64,000 nucleotides of DNA from Lewinella sp. W8 (GTDB lineage: Bacteria > Bacteroidota > Bacteroidia > Chitinophagales > Saprospiraceae). This document shows positions 35,245 to 44,448 of the stretch, in pieces (position 1 is the first letter of the stretch; each line of letters begins with the position of its first letter). The translations under genes and the position numbers were made by a program. Below the pieces are notes generated by a model that was not told the DNA's origin, made no database searches, and worked only from the letters and a program-made list of their open reading frames with translations. The stretch lies in assembly GCF_004375085.3 (NCBI RefSeq), contig NZ_SNAQ03000002.1, forward strand, positions 124,001 to 188,000, given 5' to 3'.

Positions 35245-37604
35245 TTGGTCTCCGTTATCCCATCGTCCAAAGCCCGTAAGTGCTCGACGAGCCGATCAAT
35301 CTCCGCTACTTTATCGCGCCACAGGCTTAATGCATCGATGGTGATCAGGTCGAACCCCAGGGTACGCAGCTCCCGTTGCCGCCAGGCTTCGGCCATCGGG
35401 TCGGCCCGCCCCGGAAGCCAGCCGTCCGGAAGTAGAATGGCCTTTTTGCCGTTAGGCGAAGTAACTTCCAGGGGAAGAAAGGTGTCCCGCCAGGGACGAT
35501 GACGGCTGAAGAAGTGGTTGGGTAGTCGCTGCTTCAGGACGGGAAGCAGGTATTCGGTCATCGGGTGGGGTTCCAGGGCCGGCAAACCACATCGACGGCG
35601 AACCTCCCGGCCGATGGCCAGTAGGGTCCCCTGATCGAAGGGTTCTCCCCCGGCCGCCTCGGCGGCCCGGATGAGGGCCGCCGCCAGAAAGCGGGCGTTC
35701 AGCCCGTCACTGATCAGCGCCTGCGTCAGGGCGTTGGCGTCCCAGTCGTGAAAGAGCGTCACCCGGTCACCCAACAGGAGAATGGAATCCCAGTATCGTC
35801 TGATCCAGGTCTCATCCTCCTCCGAAAGGCTAGTGGGAACGTACAGGCAAAGGTCCTTGATGTCCCGTCCTTTCCAATGGTCAAAATGCTGCCAGTCTCC
35901 CGTATCTTTTTCCGCAAAGGCCAGGCGGCCATCACTGCCCGCGGGCGGCTGGTCTACCCCGACGGCGCGCCATTCCGGGGCCGTCAGCACGGCAAATTCT
36001 TGATGAAACAACAGTCCTGGTCGGCGCCACCCCGCCGTACGCAGGGGCACGGCAGATGGCTCATCGAGGTGTTTCCAGTGGTACCGAAACGCGAAAGCAG
36101 CGTCCCCGTCCCGATCCTCTCGGGTAAGGTCAATCAATACTTCCCGATCATTCAGGGGAGACGGCCATTCGCTGTCCTCACGGACAACGACCCGTAGTCC
36201 GGAAGTTCCGGCGGGGGTCCGGCGAACCTGGAGGGCGTGCTTTTCCAACTGTTCCGCAACGATCTTCAGGTCAACGGGTTCCCGTTGCCCTTCCCGGCCG
36301 ATGGCCTCTCGATCCAGGCAACGCTCAAAATACCAACCATCGAAGGCCTTACGCCAATCCGCCCGGGGGGCATCCAGTAGCGGAGCCAGTAACCTTCTCA
36401 GTTTTGCCGGTTGAGCGTACCAGAAATGCCGACGGTGATAAAAGGCTTCCAGCTGCCCCAGTTGTTGTTCGGTATTCCGTAATTGTTGCACCAGCTCCCG
36501 AACCGCCAGTAATTGTCGGTGGCTGGTGGCCGCCTCTCCCCTGCCCACCGGCAATTGATAGAGCCCCGCCTCATTGATGGTTCTCAACAGGGCCCGTAGT
36601 CGCTGCTCCACTTCCTGAAAAGCTTCGGGCTTACCCAACTGGGGGTTTACCGTCAGGGGACTCAATCCCAGTCCATCGGCCCTCACCTGCCGATTGGTCG
36701 CCGTCATCTTTTCCTCAATGGCCGTTTCTTCTGCCGCCAGCCAATTACGTATCGCTTCTGCGGACGATAGCTGATCCGCCGTCGGGGAGTCGGTTTCCCA
36801 GGCATCCGCGTACCGGGCCAGGTCCGGCAGGAGTTGGCCAATTAATTTCTTCTCCTTGCGCCCCTTCGCGGGGAGCTTATCCATTACCAAATCCCGGAGG
36901 GCACGCAACTCCCGAAGGCGCTGCCCCAGGCTGCGCTGGGCCCGGAAGAGGGACTGGCGGGAATAATCGTTGAGCAGCAGGGAATACTGTCGTTGCAAAT
37001 CTTCCGCCTCCCCCAGGAAATAGTGGATCTGTTCCTCAATAGTTTGCTTGCATTCCGCCAGGCTCTGGTGTCGGAAAAAGCCGGTATTCAACGATTCCAG
37101 TGCCGCGGGAACGGGGCCCAGTTTTTCGTACCTCCGACGGGTTTGCTCCAATCGCTCGGACAAGTCCAGGTATTCTTCCGGAGTAAACTCAAAATCTTCC
37201 GTAGAGATGAAGGGACTAAGTAACAGCGCATCATCTTCTTCCGCTGCCGGAAGCCAGAATCCGACCGTTTGTGAAAAGTCATGCGGTCCGAAAATGGTCC
37301 GCTCCGTCGGTGTGAAAACCTTTGGCAGAACGGCTTTCGGCGGAGCGTCACCGGAAGTGCCGTCCAACAAGAAGCCAATTTCCGCCAGATACTTCCGGTA
37401 CCGATCCAATTCCTCCCGGGTATTCACCAGGAGGCAGACCGGGGTTCCACCGGAGAGAAAAGCTGCCGTAAGCTGGAGTCCATAAAAAAGGCCGCCGATT
37501 CCCCGGGTTTGGACTGATTTTTGGTTAAAAAAATCACGAATAAGGGGATAAAGCCCGTAAACAACGGGTAACCCTCGCCAACTTTCTAGGTGAATTTTAT
37601 TCAC
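35241..37604 (-). CDS. large protein resembling a decayed SF1 helicase with a nuclease-like C-terminus
   Basis: A 787-residue protein without signal or membrane segments. By pattern it follows large DNA2/Upf1-type SF1 helicases of the phylum: GIGGLFYGLQ (35-44) then SGGTPVCLLVNTREELDRY fits the P-loop helix and following strand but lacks the G-K-[ST]; a long helical insert has ALESLNTGFFRHQS, SPLTVNPQLG and DWRKAFDGWYFERCL; the C-terminus, TFLPLEVTSPNGKKAILLPDG then MAEAWRQRELRTLGFDLI, resembles a Vsr/DUF559-like endonuclease with its acidic residues mostly gone. Expected members are over 1000 residues. Probably non-catalytic; family assignment is inference, and it may be a novel domain protein. 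Confidence 0.5.
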   Translation of the reverse strand: MNKIHLESWRGLPVVYGLYPLIRDFFNQKSVQTRGIGGLFYGLQLTAAFLSGGTPVCLLVNTREELDRYRKYLAEIGFLLDGTSGDAPPKAVLPKVFTPTERTIFGPHDFSQTVGFWLPAAEEDDALLLSPFISTEDFEFTPEEYLDLSERLEQTRRRYEKLGPVPAALESLNTGFFRHQSLAECKQTIEEQIHYFLGEAEDLQRQYSLLLNDYSRQSLFRAQRSLGQRLRELRALRDLVMDKLPAKGRKEKKLIGQLLPDLARYADAWETDSPTADQLSSAEAIRNWLAAEETAIEEKMTATNRQVRADGLGLSPLTVNPQLGKPEAFQEVEQRLRALLRTINEAGLYQLPVGRGEAATSHRQLLAVRELVQQLRNTEQQLGQLEAFYHRRHFWYAQPAKLRRLLAPLLDAPRADWRKAFDGWYFERCLDREAIGREGQREPVDLKIVAEQLEKHALQVRRTPAGTSGLRVVVREDSEWPSPLNDREVLIDLTREDRDGDAAFAFRYHWKHLDEPSAVPLRTAGWRRPGLLFHQEFAVLTAPEWRAVGVDQPPAGSDGRLAFAEKDTGDWQHFDHWKGRDIKDLCLYVPTSLSEEDETWIRRYWDSILLLGDRVTLFHDWDANALTQALISDGLNARFLAAALIRAAEAAGGEPFDQGTLLAIGREVRRRCGLPALEPHPMTEYLLPVLKQRLPNHFFSRHRPWRDTFLPLEVTSPNGKKAILLPDGWLPGRADPMAEAWRQRELRTLGFDLITIDALSLWRDKVAEIDRLVEHLRALDDGITETN

Positions 37605-37868
37605 ACGGCAATACTTTTATGCAACTATTCATACTCTTAAACCGTATTTCAGGAGGGTTTTCTCCGCACAAACATAATACGGAAGCAAGCGAGCGAAAAG
37701 TTTTAGCAATTTTGGCGCTTTTTTTGGTGCTTTACCGGATTTTATCCCAAGTGGGAGTACGGATTCCCGCTTACGGTCACCTATCTTTAAAGAGGGCAAA
37801 GGGCCGAAACAAGCTACGCCTCTTTTCATACTCACCGTTTAGCCTTATTGACCCAAAACCACCGAATT

Positions 37869-38630
37869 ATGTACGAAATAGCCGTTATCCTCACCGATTC
37901 TAACCGGAAAATCCTTTGGGTTAATCGTGATTTTGAATGCATCACGGGATACGATCTGGGAGACGTGATTGGTAAAACTCCGGGCAGTGTCCTTCAGGGC
38001 CCGAGAACGGAACCCGATGCGGTTGCCCGAATTCGGGAGGGCCTGGCCCGGGAAGAACCCTTTAAGGAAACCCTGATCAACTACCGGAAAAATGGTGAGG
38101 CTTACGAATGTCGGCTGGTCATTCATCCCATCCATAATTCCAAAAAGGAACTGGTCAACTACCTGGCCTTTGAAGTGGACGGCAGTAAGGTCAAAAATGA
38201 AAACCGTCTTTCCCTGCTCAACCTGAAAAATCGCTACCGGACCAGTAGCCTGCGGGGCATTGACGAAGTACATCTTTTTGACCGCATCAAACGGACCATG
38301 GTGGAAGATAAAATCTTCCTGGATCCGGACCTCACGCTCCGGAAACTGTCCATCCGGCTGGACACGAATACCAAATACCTCAGCCAGGTCATAAACCACC
38401 ACGGTGGGTGCAACTTTCTTTCCTTCATCAACAGCTACCGCATCGAGGAGGTCAAAAAGCGCCTCATGGCCGGTGAGTTTTACCAGCAGACGTTCTTCGG
38501 CATCGCCCAACATTGTGGCTTTAAAAACAAGAGCACCTTCTACAAAGTGTTCCGGGACGGAACCGGATTGACCCCCAAGGCCTATGCCGACCAGCTGATG
38601 GCCGAATCAAAAGTCCGGCGGGAAGAATAG
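37869..38630 (+). CDS. PAS-domain AraC-type transcriptional regulator
   Basis: From the ATG at 37869 (MYEIAVILTDSNRKILWV) the 253-residue protein has an N-terminal PAS domain (about 3-105) with VNRDFECITGYDLGDVIGK and the QGPRTEPDAVARIREGL region typical of PAS/LOV-like sensors, and a C-terminal AraC HTH (about 145-245) with LTLRKLSIRLDTNTKYLSQV and FFGIAQHCGFKNKSTFYKVF. The LOV photoreactive cysteine (GxNCRFLQ) is absent: the equivalent reads GKTPGSVLQGP. Likely senses a small ligand or redox state. No adjacent target stands out. Confidence 0.85.
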   Translation: MYEIAVILTDSNRKILWVNRDFECITGYDLGDVIGKTPGSVLQGPRTEPDAVARIREGLAREEPFKETLINYRKNGEAYECRLVIHPIHNSKKELVNYLAFEVDGSKVKNENRLSLLNLKNRYRTSSLRGIDEVHLFDRIKRTMVEDKIFLDPDLTLRKLSIRLDTNTKYLSQVINHHGGCNFLSFINSYRIEEVKKRLMAGEFYQQTFFGIAQHCGFKNKSTFYKVFRDGTGLTPKAYADQLMAESKVRREE

Positions 38631-38636
38631 GGCTCG

Positions 38637-39227
38637 CTATTCCTTGATGCCACCGGAGACGCGCTCACCGTTTTCGTACAGATACTCCAGGGTAACTTCC
38701 CCCGCGTCGTTAAAGTATCGTAAGGGGCCGTGCTGCACGCCCATTTTGTAGTGTACCTCCTGCTTAATTTTTCCGTTGCGGAAATCAAACTCGGCGAAAA
38801 CACCGTCCAGTTTTCCGTCTACGTAGGTGGCCGTTTGCTCGGCGCGCCCAATCCGGTATTTGGCGAAGGGACCGTGATATTCGTTGGCCCGGTAGTTCGC
38901 CATCAGGTTTACCCGACCTTGGGGGTCAAATTCCAGGTAGGGACCATTGAGGACCCCGTCGACGTAACTGGTGATGGATTCCGGCAGGTAGGACTCCGTA
39001 GTGTAGGTCGTCCAGGCGCCCTGTTTCAGGCCATTGTGGATGTAGCCCTCTTCAATGATTTTACCGAGCGGATCCCGCTTGACGGCGTGTTTGGATTCCG
39101 TACCCGGAACTTCGGTGAGTTCATATTCCGTACCGTCCACCGTGGCCTTCACCGGTGCGGGAGCCGTTGGCTGGTCACAGCTCATGATCATCAGTGAAAG
39201 GCATAACCCAAAGATGTAGCGCATCAT
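38637..39227 (-). CDS. MORN-repeat (YwqK-like) lipoprotein
   Basis: A 196-residue lipoprotein: signal MMRYIFGLCLSLMIMSC with lipobox IMSC, then repeated MORN-type units of the form G-x-x-x-G-x-W/F (EGYIHNGLKQGAWTTY, VDGVLNGPYLEFD, EYHGPFAKY, VDGKLDGVFAEFD, MGVQHGPLRYF). Such proteins are often auto-labelled YwqK antitoxin, but no toxin is here and the lipobox argues for an envelope role. A TACCTTCG box (39242-39249, minus) sits just upstream. Converges on the PAS-AraC gene with 6 bp between stops. Confidence 0.8.
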   Translation of the reverse strand: MMRYIFGLCLSLMIMSCDQPTAPAPVKATVDGTEYELTEVPGTESKHAVKRDPLGKIIEEGYIHNGLKQGAWTTYTTESYLPESITSYVDGVLNGPYLEFDPQGRVNLMANYRANEYHGPFAKYRIGRAEQTATYVDGKLDGVFAEFDFRNGKIKQEVHYKMGVQHGPLRYFNDAGEVTLEYLYENGERVSGGIKE

Positions 39228-39544
39228 ACTGAAATTTTGCCCGAAGGTAGGACATGTTCAAATTTTGGCGTTCTCTGAGTCGGTCAGAGGTTGTGCGACG
39301 ATACCCTTGGGCCCGGAGGGCAGGTGCCGTGAATTGCCCGGGGGCAAGCCGACCTGGGGAGTGACTTTTTGCCCGACCGCCGTCAAAAGGGTGGACTTCG
39401 GTGCACCGGAGGCCCTAAAATTCTATTTAACTTTTCTTTATTTCTGGCAAGGATCCGCCCGGAAATCCGGGCTCGGTGGAGAGAAAAATCTTCCCTCACG
39501 TCGAAAATGTTAAAATAATTAAACTCGGCCCCAAAAGGCCAAAA

Positions 39545-39620
39545 CCCTCGTTTTGCTACCAGTTCCCTTCCGGAACTAGCCCAGTCTCTCTCATCGGACC
39601 CAAACGAGGGCCATTTTTTA
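39545..39620 (+). ncRNA. candidate structured RNA with nested hairpins and T-run
   Basis: Outer arms CCCTCGTTT (39545-39553) and AAACGAGGG (39602-39610) enclose an inner hairpin AGTTCC/GGAACT (39561-39566, 39572-39577) and are followed by CCATTTTTT, giving a plus-strand intrinsic-terminator-like 3' end. No coding gene precedes it on this strand. No known RNA family was recognised. Confidence 0.35.
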
Positions 39621-39900
39621 ACAGTTTTTAGCACATCCCGGCCAGGTTGGACGATCCGGCCACCTCCTGGAATCTCCGGAGCCACGGCGGTTGCGCGCAA
39701 GGCAATCCGCCCCTAGATTTGTCATTGTCACCGGCGGGATAGCACCCTTTCCCATCTGCGTGACCCGGAATAAACACCAAACCCTGTCATCCCTATTTTC
39801 ACTTTTCCCTTCAAGAATACCCTAAAAACCTACTTAACGGAAATAAGCATCCTGCCCTATTTTTTTACCCTCTTTACATTTATTGCTCTTCTTTGCAGGA

Positions 39901-39938
39901 CCCCGCACGTAAAAACGTAGCGGGGTTTTCTTTTTTTT
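39901..39938 (+). terminator. orphan intrinsic terminator
   Basis: Stem CCCCGC-ACGT pairing with ACGT-a-GCGGGG across an AAAA loop, followed by TTTTCTTTTTTTT. There is no plus-strand gene in the 670 bp upstream except the convergent-facing region, so it may end an unannotated small RNA. Confidence 0.65.
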
Positions 39939-39968
39939 GCCCATCACACGGCAGGCCGCCATCACCCG

Positions 39969-40012
39969 GCACCTGCGCACTCGCGCCCTCGTGCTCTGTC
40001 GGCGGTCACGCC
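39969..40012 (+). repeat. dispersed GCACCTGCG repeat, long copy
   Basis: About 45 bp; shares GCACCTGCG, then CGCGCCCTCGTGCTCTG and a CGG...ACGCC tail with the reverse complement of 17010-17051, with only a few substitutions and one indel. Confidence 0.8.
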
Positions 40013-40178
40013 CCATCCATCACCACCCACCTCCCGTATTCCAAGCCTTTAGCGGGAAAAATGCCCAAATTGTCGATCCGCTGGCCGAAAAGTAGGCCTC
40101 CGGGCAAACGAATACCCCCGACTACGGTTTTCTTTGCGAATTGACACTACCCTTGATTTACCATTAAACGAATTGCAC

Positions 40179-41510
40179 ATGCTATTAAGGAGATGTTGCG
40201 CTCTGCTAATTATGGCCCTCTGGGCGGCTGGCGTAAGCGCACAAACCAACATTGAGTTCACGAAATACACCCTGGACAACGGACTTAAAGTCATCCTGCA
40301 TCAGGACAACAGCACCCCGATCGTGGCGGTGTCCATCATGTACGAGGTGGGAGGAAAAGACTCCTTCGAAGGACGGACGGGCTTTGCCCATTTCTTCGAG
40401 CATCTGCTCTTTGAGGGCAGCAAGCACATCGGCCGGGGTGAATTCACCAAATACGTCGAAGAGGCCGGTGGTGTCCTGAACGCCAATACGAGCCAGGACC
40501 GCACCTACTACTACGAAATCCTGCCCAGCAACCAACTGGAGCTGGGCCTGTGGCTGGAAAGTGAACGCCTGCTTCACGCCGTCGTCAATCAGGAAGGCGT
40601 GGAGACCCAGCGGGAAGTAGTAAAGGAGGAGCGTCGTCAGAGTTACGACAACCGCCCCTACGGTCAGCTGCTGTACGAACTCTTCAAGCACGGCTTCCGG
40701 GAGCACCCCTACAAAGACCCCAACATCGGCTACATGGAGGACCTGAACAGTGCCCAGGAAGAGGACTACAAGCGTTTCTACGAAACCTACTACGTGCCCA
40801 ACAATGCCATCCTCTCGATTGCGGGTGACCTCGACATCGAGCAGACCAGGGCCCTCATCGAAAAGTACTTCGCCGACATTCCCGCCGGAGCCGAACCGCC
40901 CCGGGTCACGACGGTGGAGCCGCCGCTGGGCGGGGAAGTCCGCGACAGCATCTGGGACGCCAAGGCTCCCCTGCCGGCCCTCGTGATGGGTTACCGTACG
41001 CCCGAGCGCAATCACCCCGACTACTACGCCATAAGCATGATGAACCAGGTGCTCAGTCAGGGACAAAGTTCCCGCCTGAATAAAGTGTTGGTGGACGAAA
41101 AACAGCTGGCGGTCCAGGCGGGTTCCTTCCCGAGTTTCACCCAGGGCCCCGGCCTGGCCATTGCGTTTGCCTTTGGCAAACCCGGCAGTGACCTCAAGCC
41201 CATTGAGGAAGTCTTCAACCAGGAGGTGGAGAAAATGCAGACCGAGCTCATCACGGAGCGGGAATTCCAGAAACTGCGCAACCAGATTGAAGCCAACGCC
41301 ATTTCCGGCTACGGCACCATGTCGGGCATCGCCGAGGGACTGGCTAACTACGAGATGTATCAGGGAGACGCCAACCTGATCAATACGGAAACCGAACGCT
41401 ACATGCGGGTGACCCGGGAAGATATCCGCCGGGTAGCCAAAAAATACTACACCAAAGACAATCGCGTGACCCTTTACTGGGTGCCGGGAAGTAAGGAAGA
41501 CTCCAAGTAA
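40179..41510 (+). CDS. M16-family zinc peptidase, catalytic
   Basis: A 443-residue exported insulinase-type metalloprotease. Start at 40179 (MLLRRCCALLIMALWAAG) gives a signal peptide ending VSAQ. The inverted zinc motif H-x-x-E-H is intact in GFAHFFEHLLFEGS (about residues 68-81), with the distal Glu expected in the following helix (VVKEERRQSYDNRPYG region). Likely degrades peptides in the periplasm. It is followed after 41 bp by a second M16 protein lacking the zinc motif, the usual two-chain pairing of this family. Confidence 0.9.
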   Translation: MLLRRCCALLIMALWAAGVSAQTNIEFTKYTLDNGLKVILHQDNSTPIVAVSIMYEVGGKDSFEGRTGFAHFFEHLLFEGSKHIGRGEFTKYVEEAGGVLNANTSQDRTYYYEILPSNQLELGLWLESERLLHAVVNQEGVETQREVVKEERRQSYDNRPYGQLLYELFKHGFREHPYKDPNIGYMEDLNSAQEEDYKRFYETYYVPNNAILSIAGDLDIEQTRALIEKYFADIPAGAEPPRVTTVEPPLGGEVRDSIWDAKAPLPALVMGYRTPERNHPDYYAISMMNQVLSQGQSSRLNKVLVDEKQLAVQAGSFPSFTQGPGLAIAFAFGKPGSDLKPIEEVFNQEVEKMQTELITEREFQKLRNQIEANAISGYGTMSGIAEGLANYEMYQGDANLINTETERYMRVTREDIRRVAKKYYTKDNRVTLYWVPGSKEDSK

Positions 41511-41551
41511 TTCCTCCCTTACCCCTCCCCTTCACCCGAAAAGAAAAAAAC

Positions 41552-43660
41552 ATGCAACGTATCTTTTTTGGCCTTCTGGCCCTATTACTAATAGCTGCTT
41601 GCTCTACCCCACAGCAAAGCACCACCAATACTTCCACTACGCCCACCATGGAGAAGGACTTCCGGGCGGAACCGCCCGCTCCCGGGCCGGCACCCGAGAT
41701 CCAGTTGGGGGACTTTCAGGACTTTAAGTTGGACAACGGCCTTCAGGTCGTTCTCGTGGAAAACCACAAACTTCCGCGGGTCAGCTACCAGCTCTTCGTT
41801 GACGTCCCTCCCCACCTGGAGGGCGAATATGCGGGTGCCGGTGACATGATGGGCAGTATGCTCCGCCGAGCCACCTCCACCAAAACGAAGGAGGAAATTG
41901 ACGAGGCCGTTGACTTCATTGGCGCCTCCCTTTCCACCAGCAGTTCGGGGGCCTTTGCCGCCACCATCAGCAAGTACAAAGAAGACTTGTTGGAGATGAT
42001 GTCCGAAGTAGTACTGGACGCCCAATTCCCCGAAGCGGAATTTGCCAAAGTAAAGTCGGAGGCGGAGGCCGGACTGGCACAGGCCCTGACCGACCCCGGT
42101 GCCATCTCGCAGCGGGTTCGTCGGGTAATGTACTACGGAGCCGACCACCCCTACGGTGAATTGACGACCGAGGAAAGCCTGGCCAACGTCACCCTCGACG
42201 TAGTCAAAGACTACTACGAAACCTATTTCGTGCCAAACCGTAGCTACCTGGTCATGGTCGGAGATCTCACCCGGGAGGAAGCCGAGCGGCTGGCCAAGTC
42301 CGCCTTCAGCGACTGGAAGCCCGGGCGGGTTCCCGTCCCCAGCTACGCTACTCCCAAGCGGCCGGAGGGCGTGAAGGTCTCCTTTGTCCCCCGTTCCGGA
42401 GCGGTACAATCCAACATCACCATCGGTCATCCGGTAGAACTGGAGCCCGGTAACACGAGAGCCATCCACGCCAACATCATGAATCAGATTCTGGGGGGCG
42501 GTGGCTTCAGCAGCCGCTTGTTCCAAAACATCCGGGAAGACAAGGGATACACCTATGGTGCTAATTCAAGCCTTTCCAATGATGAGCTGGTGGGGAACCT
42601 GCGGGCCTTCGCCAACGTACGCAACGAGGTGACGGATTCGGCCATCGTCGAATTCCTCTATGAACTGAATAAAATCAGCACCGAGCCCGTCATGGCCAGT
42701 GAGCTGGAGCGCACCAAGAAGCAGATTACGGGAAGTTTTGGTCGGGCCCTGGAAAGTCCCCAGCGGATTGCCAGCTACGCCCTGAACACCATCCGCTACG
42801 GCCTGGACCGTGACTTCTACCCCACCTACCTCCAGCGCGTGGAAGCCACCAAAACGAGTGACCTACTGAAGGTAGCCCAGGAACTGGTGTCTCCGAAAAG
42901 TACCCACATCATCGTAGTGGGAGACAAAGCCGTGGCGGATAAACTCGCCCGCTTTGCGACCTCCGGGAAGGTGGACTTCTATGACGCCAGTGGTAACCCG
43001 ATTGACATGGCCGCCATGGAAGCCCCCACGGATCTCGATCCCGAAACCGTAGTTGCCTCCTACCTCGACGCCATTGGTGGAAAAGATCAACTGATGAAGG
43101 TGGAGAACATCGCCATGACCATGGAAGCCTCCATCCAGGGGCAGACCATCCAGCAGACGATGTTCAAGTCCGGTGGAGATAAGTTCAGCAGTCAGACGAA
43201 AATGATGGGACAGGTCATGGCCGATCAGCGGTTCAACGCCGGTAAGGCTTCCATCACCCAGATGGGCAACAAGACTCCTTTGGCCGAGGAACAAATTGCC
43301 GCGTTGAAGAGCCAGTCCGCCCTGTTCCCGGAGATCGCCTGGATGGACAGTCCCGAAAACCTTTCAATTGAGGGTACGGAAATGGTGGACGGAAAGCCCG
43401 CCATCATTCTGGCCGTCGCCGAAGGAGAAAATACGGTTCGCTATTTCTTTGATCAGGAGACGGGGATGAAAGTACGGTCCGTCACCCAGCAGGGCCCCAC
43501 GACCATCACCACTACCTTTTCCGATTATCAGGAAGTAGGTGGTGTGAAGTTCCCCCACGTCCTGAAGGTAGAAGGTGCCATGCCCTTCCCGCTGGAAATG
43601 AAGGTGATTGAACTCAACGTGAATACGGAAATTGACCCGGCGCTCTTTAAAGTAGAGTAA
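41552..43660 (+). CDS. M16-family non-catalytic lipoprotein subunit with LolA-like C-terminal domain
   Basis: A 702-residue lipoprotein (signal MQRIFFGLLALLLIAACS, lipobox IAAC). Residues 50-480 form an M16 fold, but where the zinc motif belongs the sequence reads EYAGAGDMMGSMLRR, so it cannot bind zinc there; GGGFSSRLFQNIREDKGYTYG is the conserved R/Y pair of non-catalytic partners. From about 500 onward (ASYLDAIGGKDQLMKVENIA) a separate domain of antiparallel strands resembles LolA/LppX-type lipoprotein or lipid carriers. Operon partner of the upstream catalytic subunit. The fusion suggests the protease works at the outer membrane on a lipid-linked or surface partner (inference). Confidence 0.85.
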   Translation: MQRIFFGLLALLLIAACSTPQQSTTNTSTTPTMEKDFRAEPPAPGPAPEIQLGDFQDFKLDNGLQVVLVENHKLPRVSYQLFVDVPPHLEGEYAGAGDMMGSMLRRATSTKTKEEIDEAVDFIGASLSTSSSGAFAATISKYKEDLLEMMSEVVLDAQFPEAEFAKVKSEAEAGLAQALTDPGAISQRVRRVMYYGADHPYGELTTEESLANVTLDVVKDYYETYFVPNRSYLVMVGDLTREEAERLAKSAFSDWKPGRVPVPSYATPKRPEGVKVSFVPRSGAVQSNITIGHPVELEPGNTRAIHANIMNQILGGGGFSSRLFQNIREDKGYTYGANSSLSNDELVGNLRAFANVRNEVTDSAIVEFLYELNKISTEPVMASELERTKKQITGSFGRALESPQRIASYALNTIRYGLDRDFYPTYLQRVEATKTSDLLKVAQELVSPKSTHIIVVGDKAVADKLARFATSGKVDFYDASGNPIDMAAMEAPTDLDPETVVASYLDAIGGKDQLMKVENIAMTMEASIQGQTIQQTMFKSGGDKFSSQTKMMGQVMADQRFNAGKASITQMGNKTPLAEEQIAALKSQSALFPEIAWMDSPENLSIEGTEMVDGKPAIILAVAEGENTVRYFFDQETGMKVRSVTQQGPTTITTTFSDYQEVGGVKFPHVLKVEGAMPFPLEMKVIELNVNTEIDPALFKVE

Positions 43661-43681
43661 GGTCAGTAGAGTTTAATCAGG

Positions 43682-43715
43682 AAGCGCGCTGCCAGTTTTG
43701 GCGGCGCGCTTTTCT
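43682..43715. terminator. bidirectional intrinsic terminator between convergent genes
   Basis: Arms AAGCGCGC (43682-43689) and GCGCGCTT (43704-43711) with inner GCCA/TGGC pairing; followed by TTTT on plus. It separates the M16 operon from the GT2 gene. Confidence 0.7.
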
Positions 43716-43725
43716 ATTTCTTCCC

Positions 43726-44448
43726 TTAGCGGGAAAAGACGCCGTACTTGACGATGCAGTAGATGGCCCTGACGCCATCCCGCCAGCCGATCTTCTTGCC
43801 TTCCTCGTAAGTTCGGCCGTAGTAACTGATGCCTACTTCATAAATCCGGACTTTGGGAATCCGGCTGACCTTGGCCGTCACTTCCGGCTCGAACCCGAAG
43901 CGTTTTTCTTGCAGCTCCAGGGATTGGATCATGTCGGTCCGGAAGAGCTTGTAACAAGTCTCCATATCCGTCAGATTCAGGTTCGTGAACATATTGGACA
44001 GGAAGGTGAGAAACTTGTTGCCAATGGTATGCCAGAAGAACAATATCCGGTGGGGTTTACTCCCCTGAAAACGGCTGCCGTAAACCACGTCGGCGAAACC
44101 CGTCACGACGGGCTTCAGCAGGTCGTTATATTCTTCCGGGTCATACTCCAGGTCAGCGTCCTGAATGATCAGGTATTCGCCGGAGGCGCGGCTAATTCCC
44201 GTGTGCAGGGCCGCTCCCTTGCCCATATTGACCTCGTGCTTAAAGTATTGGATATTGAGTTCGGGGTTGGCGGCACGATAGCGCTCAATGGCACCCTCCG
44301 TATCATCGGCGGAGCAGTCGTTTACGATAATCAGTTCCTTCTCGATGCCACCGATGAGTTTAACGTCTCGGACCTTATCCAGAATCAGGTGGATGGTACG
44401 CTCCTCATTATAGGCGGGGATGACGATGGAGAGCTTAGAAATTTTCAT
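43726..44448 (-). CDS. glycosyltransferase family 2 protein
   Basis: From the ATG at 44448 ([18 protein letters not shown]) the 240-residue protein has the GT-A core: [13 protein letters not shown] (7-19), [15 protein letters not shown] (about 39-53), [14 protein letters not shown] and the metal-binding [14 protein letters not shown] (about 92-105), then YGSRFQG. It resembles dolichol/polyprenyl-phosphate sugar transferases of the DPM1 type and lacks C-terminal membrane spans. Sugar and acceptor are unknown. TACCTTCG (44454-44461, minus) lies a few bases upstream. The longer frame (to 44595) adds a non-homologous N-terminus. Confidence 0.88.
   Translation of the reverse strand: MKISKLSIVIPAYNEERTIHLILDKVRDVKLIGGIEKELIIVNDCSADDTEGAIERYRAANPELNIQYFKHEVNMGKGAALHTGISRASGEYLIIQDADLEYDPEEYNDLLKPVVTGFADVVYGSRFQGSKPHRILFFWHTIGNKFLTFLSNMFTNLNLTDMETCYKLFRTDMIQSLELQEKRFGFEPEVTAKVSRIPKVRIYEVGISYYGRTYEEGKKIGWRDGVRAIYCIVKYGVFSR

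Larger units (their letters stand above)
39228..40178. other. 951-bp gene-free region with RNA-like hairpins and repeats
   Basis: Contains a structured hairpin block (39545-39620), an orphan intrinsic terminator (39901-39938), a GGCAGGTGCCG string (about 39309-39319), a plus-strand dispersed repeat copy (39969-40012), and the upstream region of the M16 gene. Short frames on both strands lack family features. It may encode small RNA. Confidence 0.55.

Noticed and set aside
37869-38180. LOV blue-light photoreceptor
   Set aside because: The PAS domain has LOV-like stretches, but the flavin-adduct cysteine motif is missing.
38637-39227. Toxin-antitoxin antitoxin (YwqK label)
   Set aside because: The MORN repeats would attract that name, but the protein has a lipobox and no toxin gene adjoins; treated as an envelope lipoprotein.
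39383-39700. 105-residue minus-strand ORF in the gene desert
   Set aside because: Crosses the structured hairpin block, lacks domain or signal features and has no convincing start.
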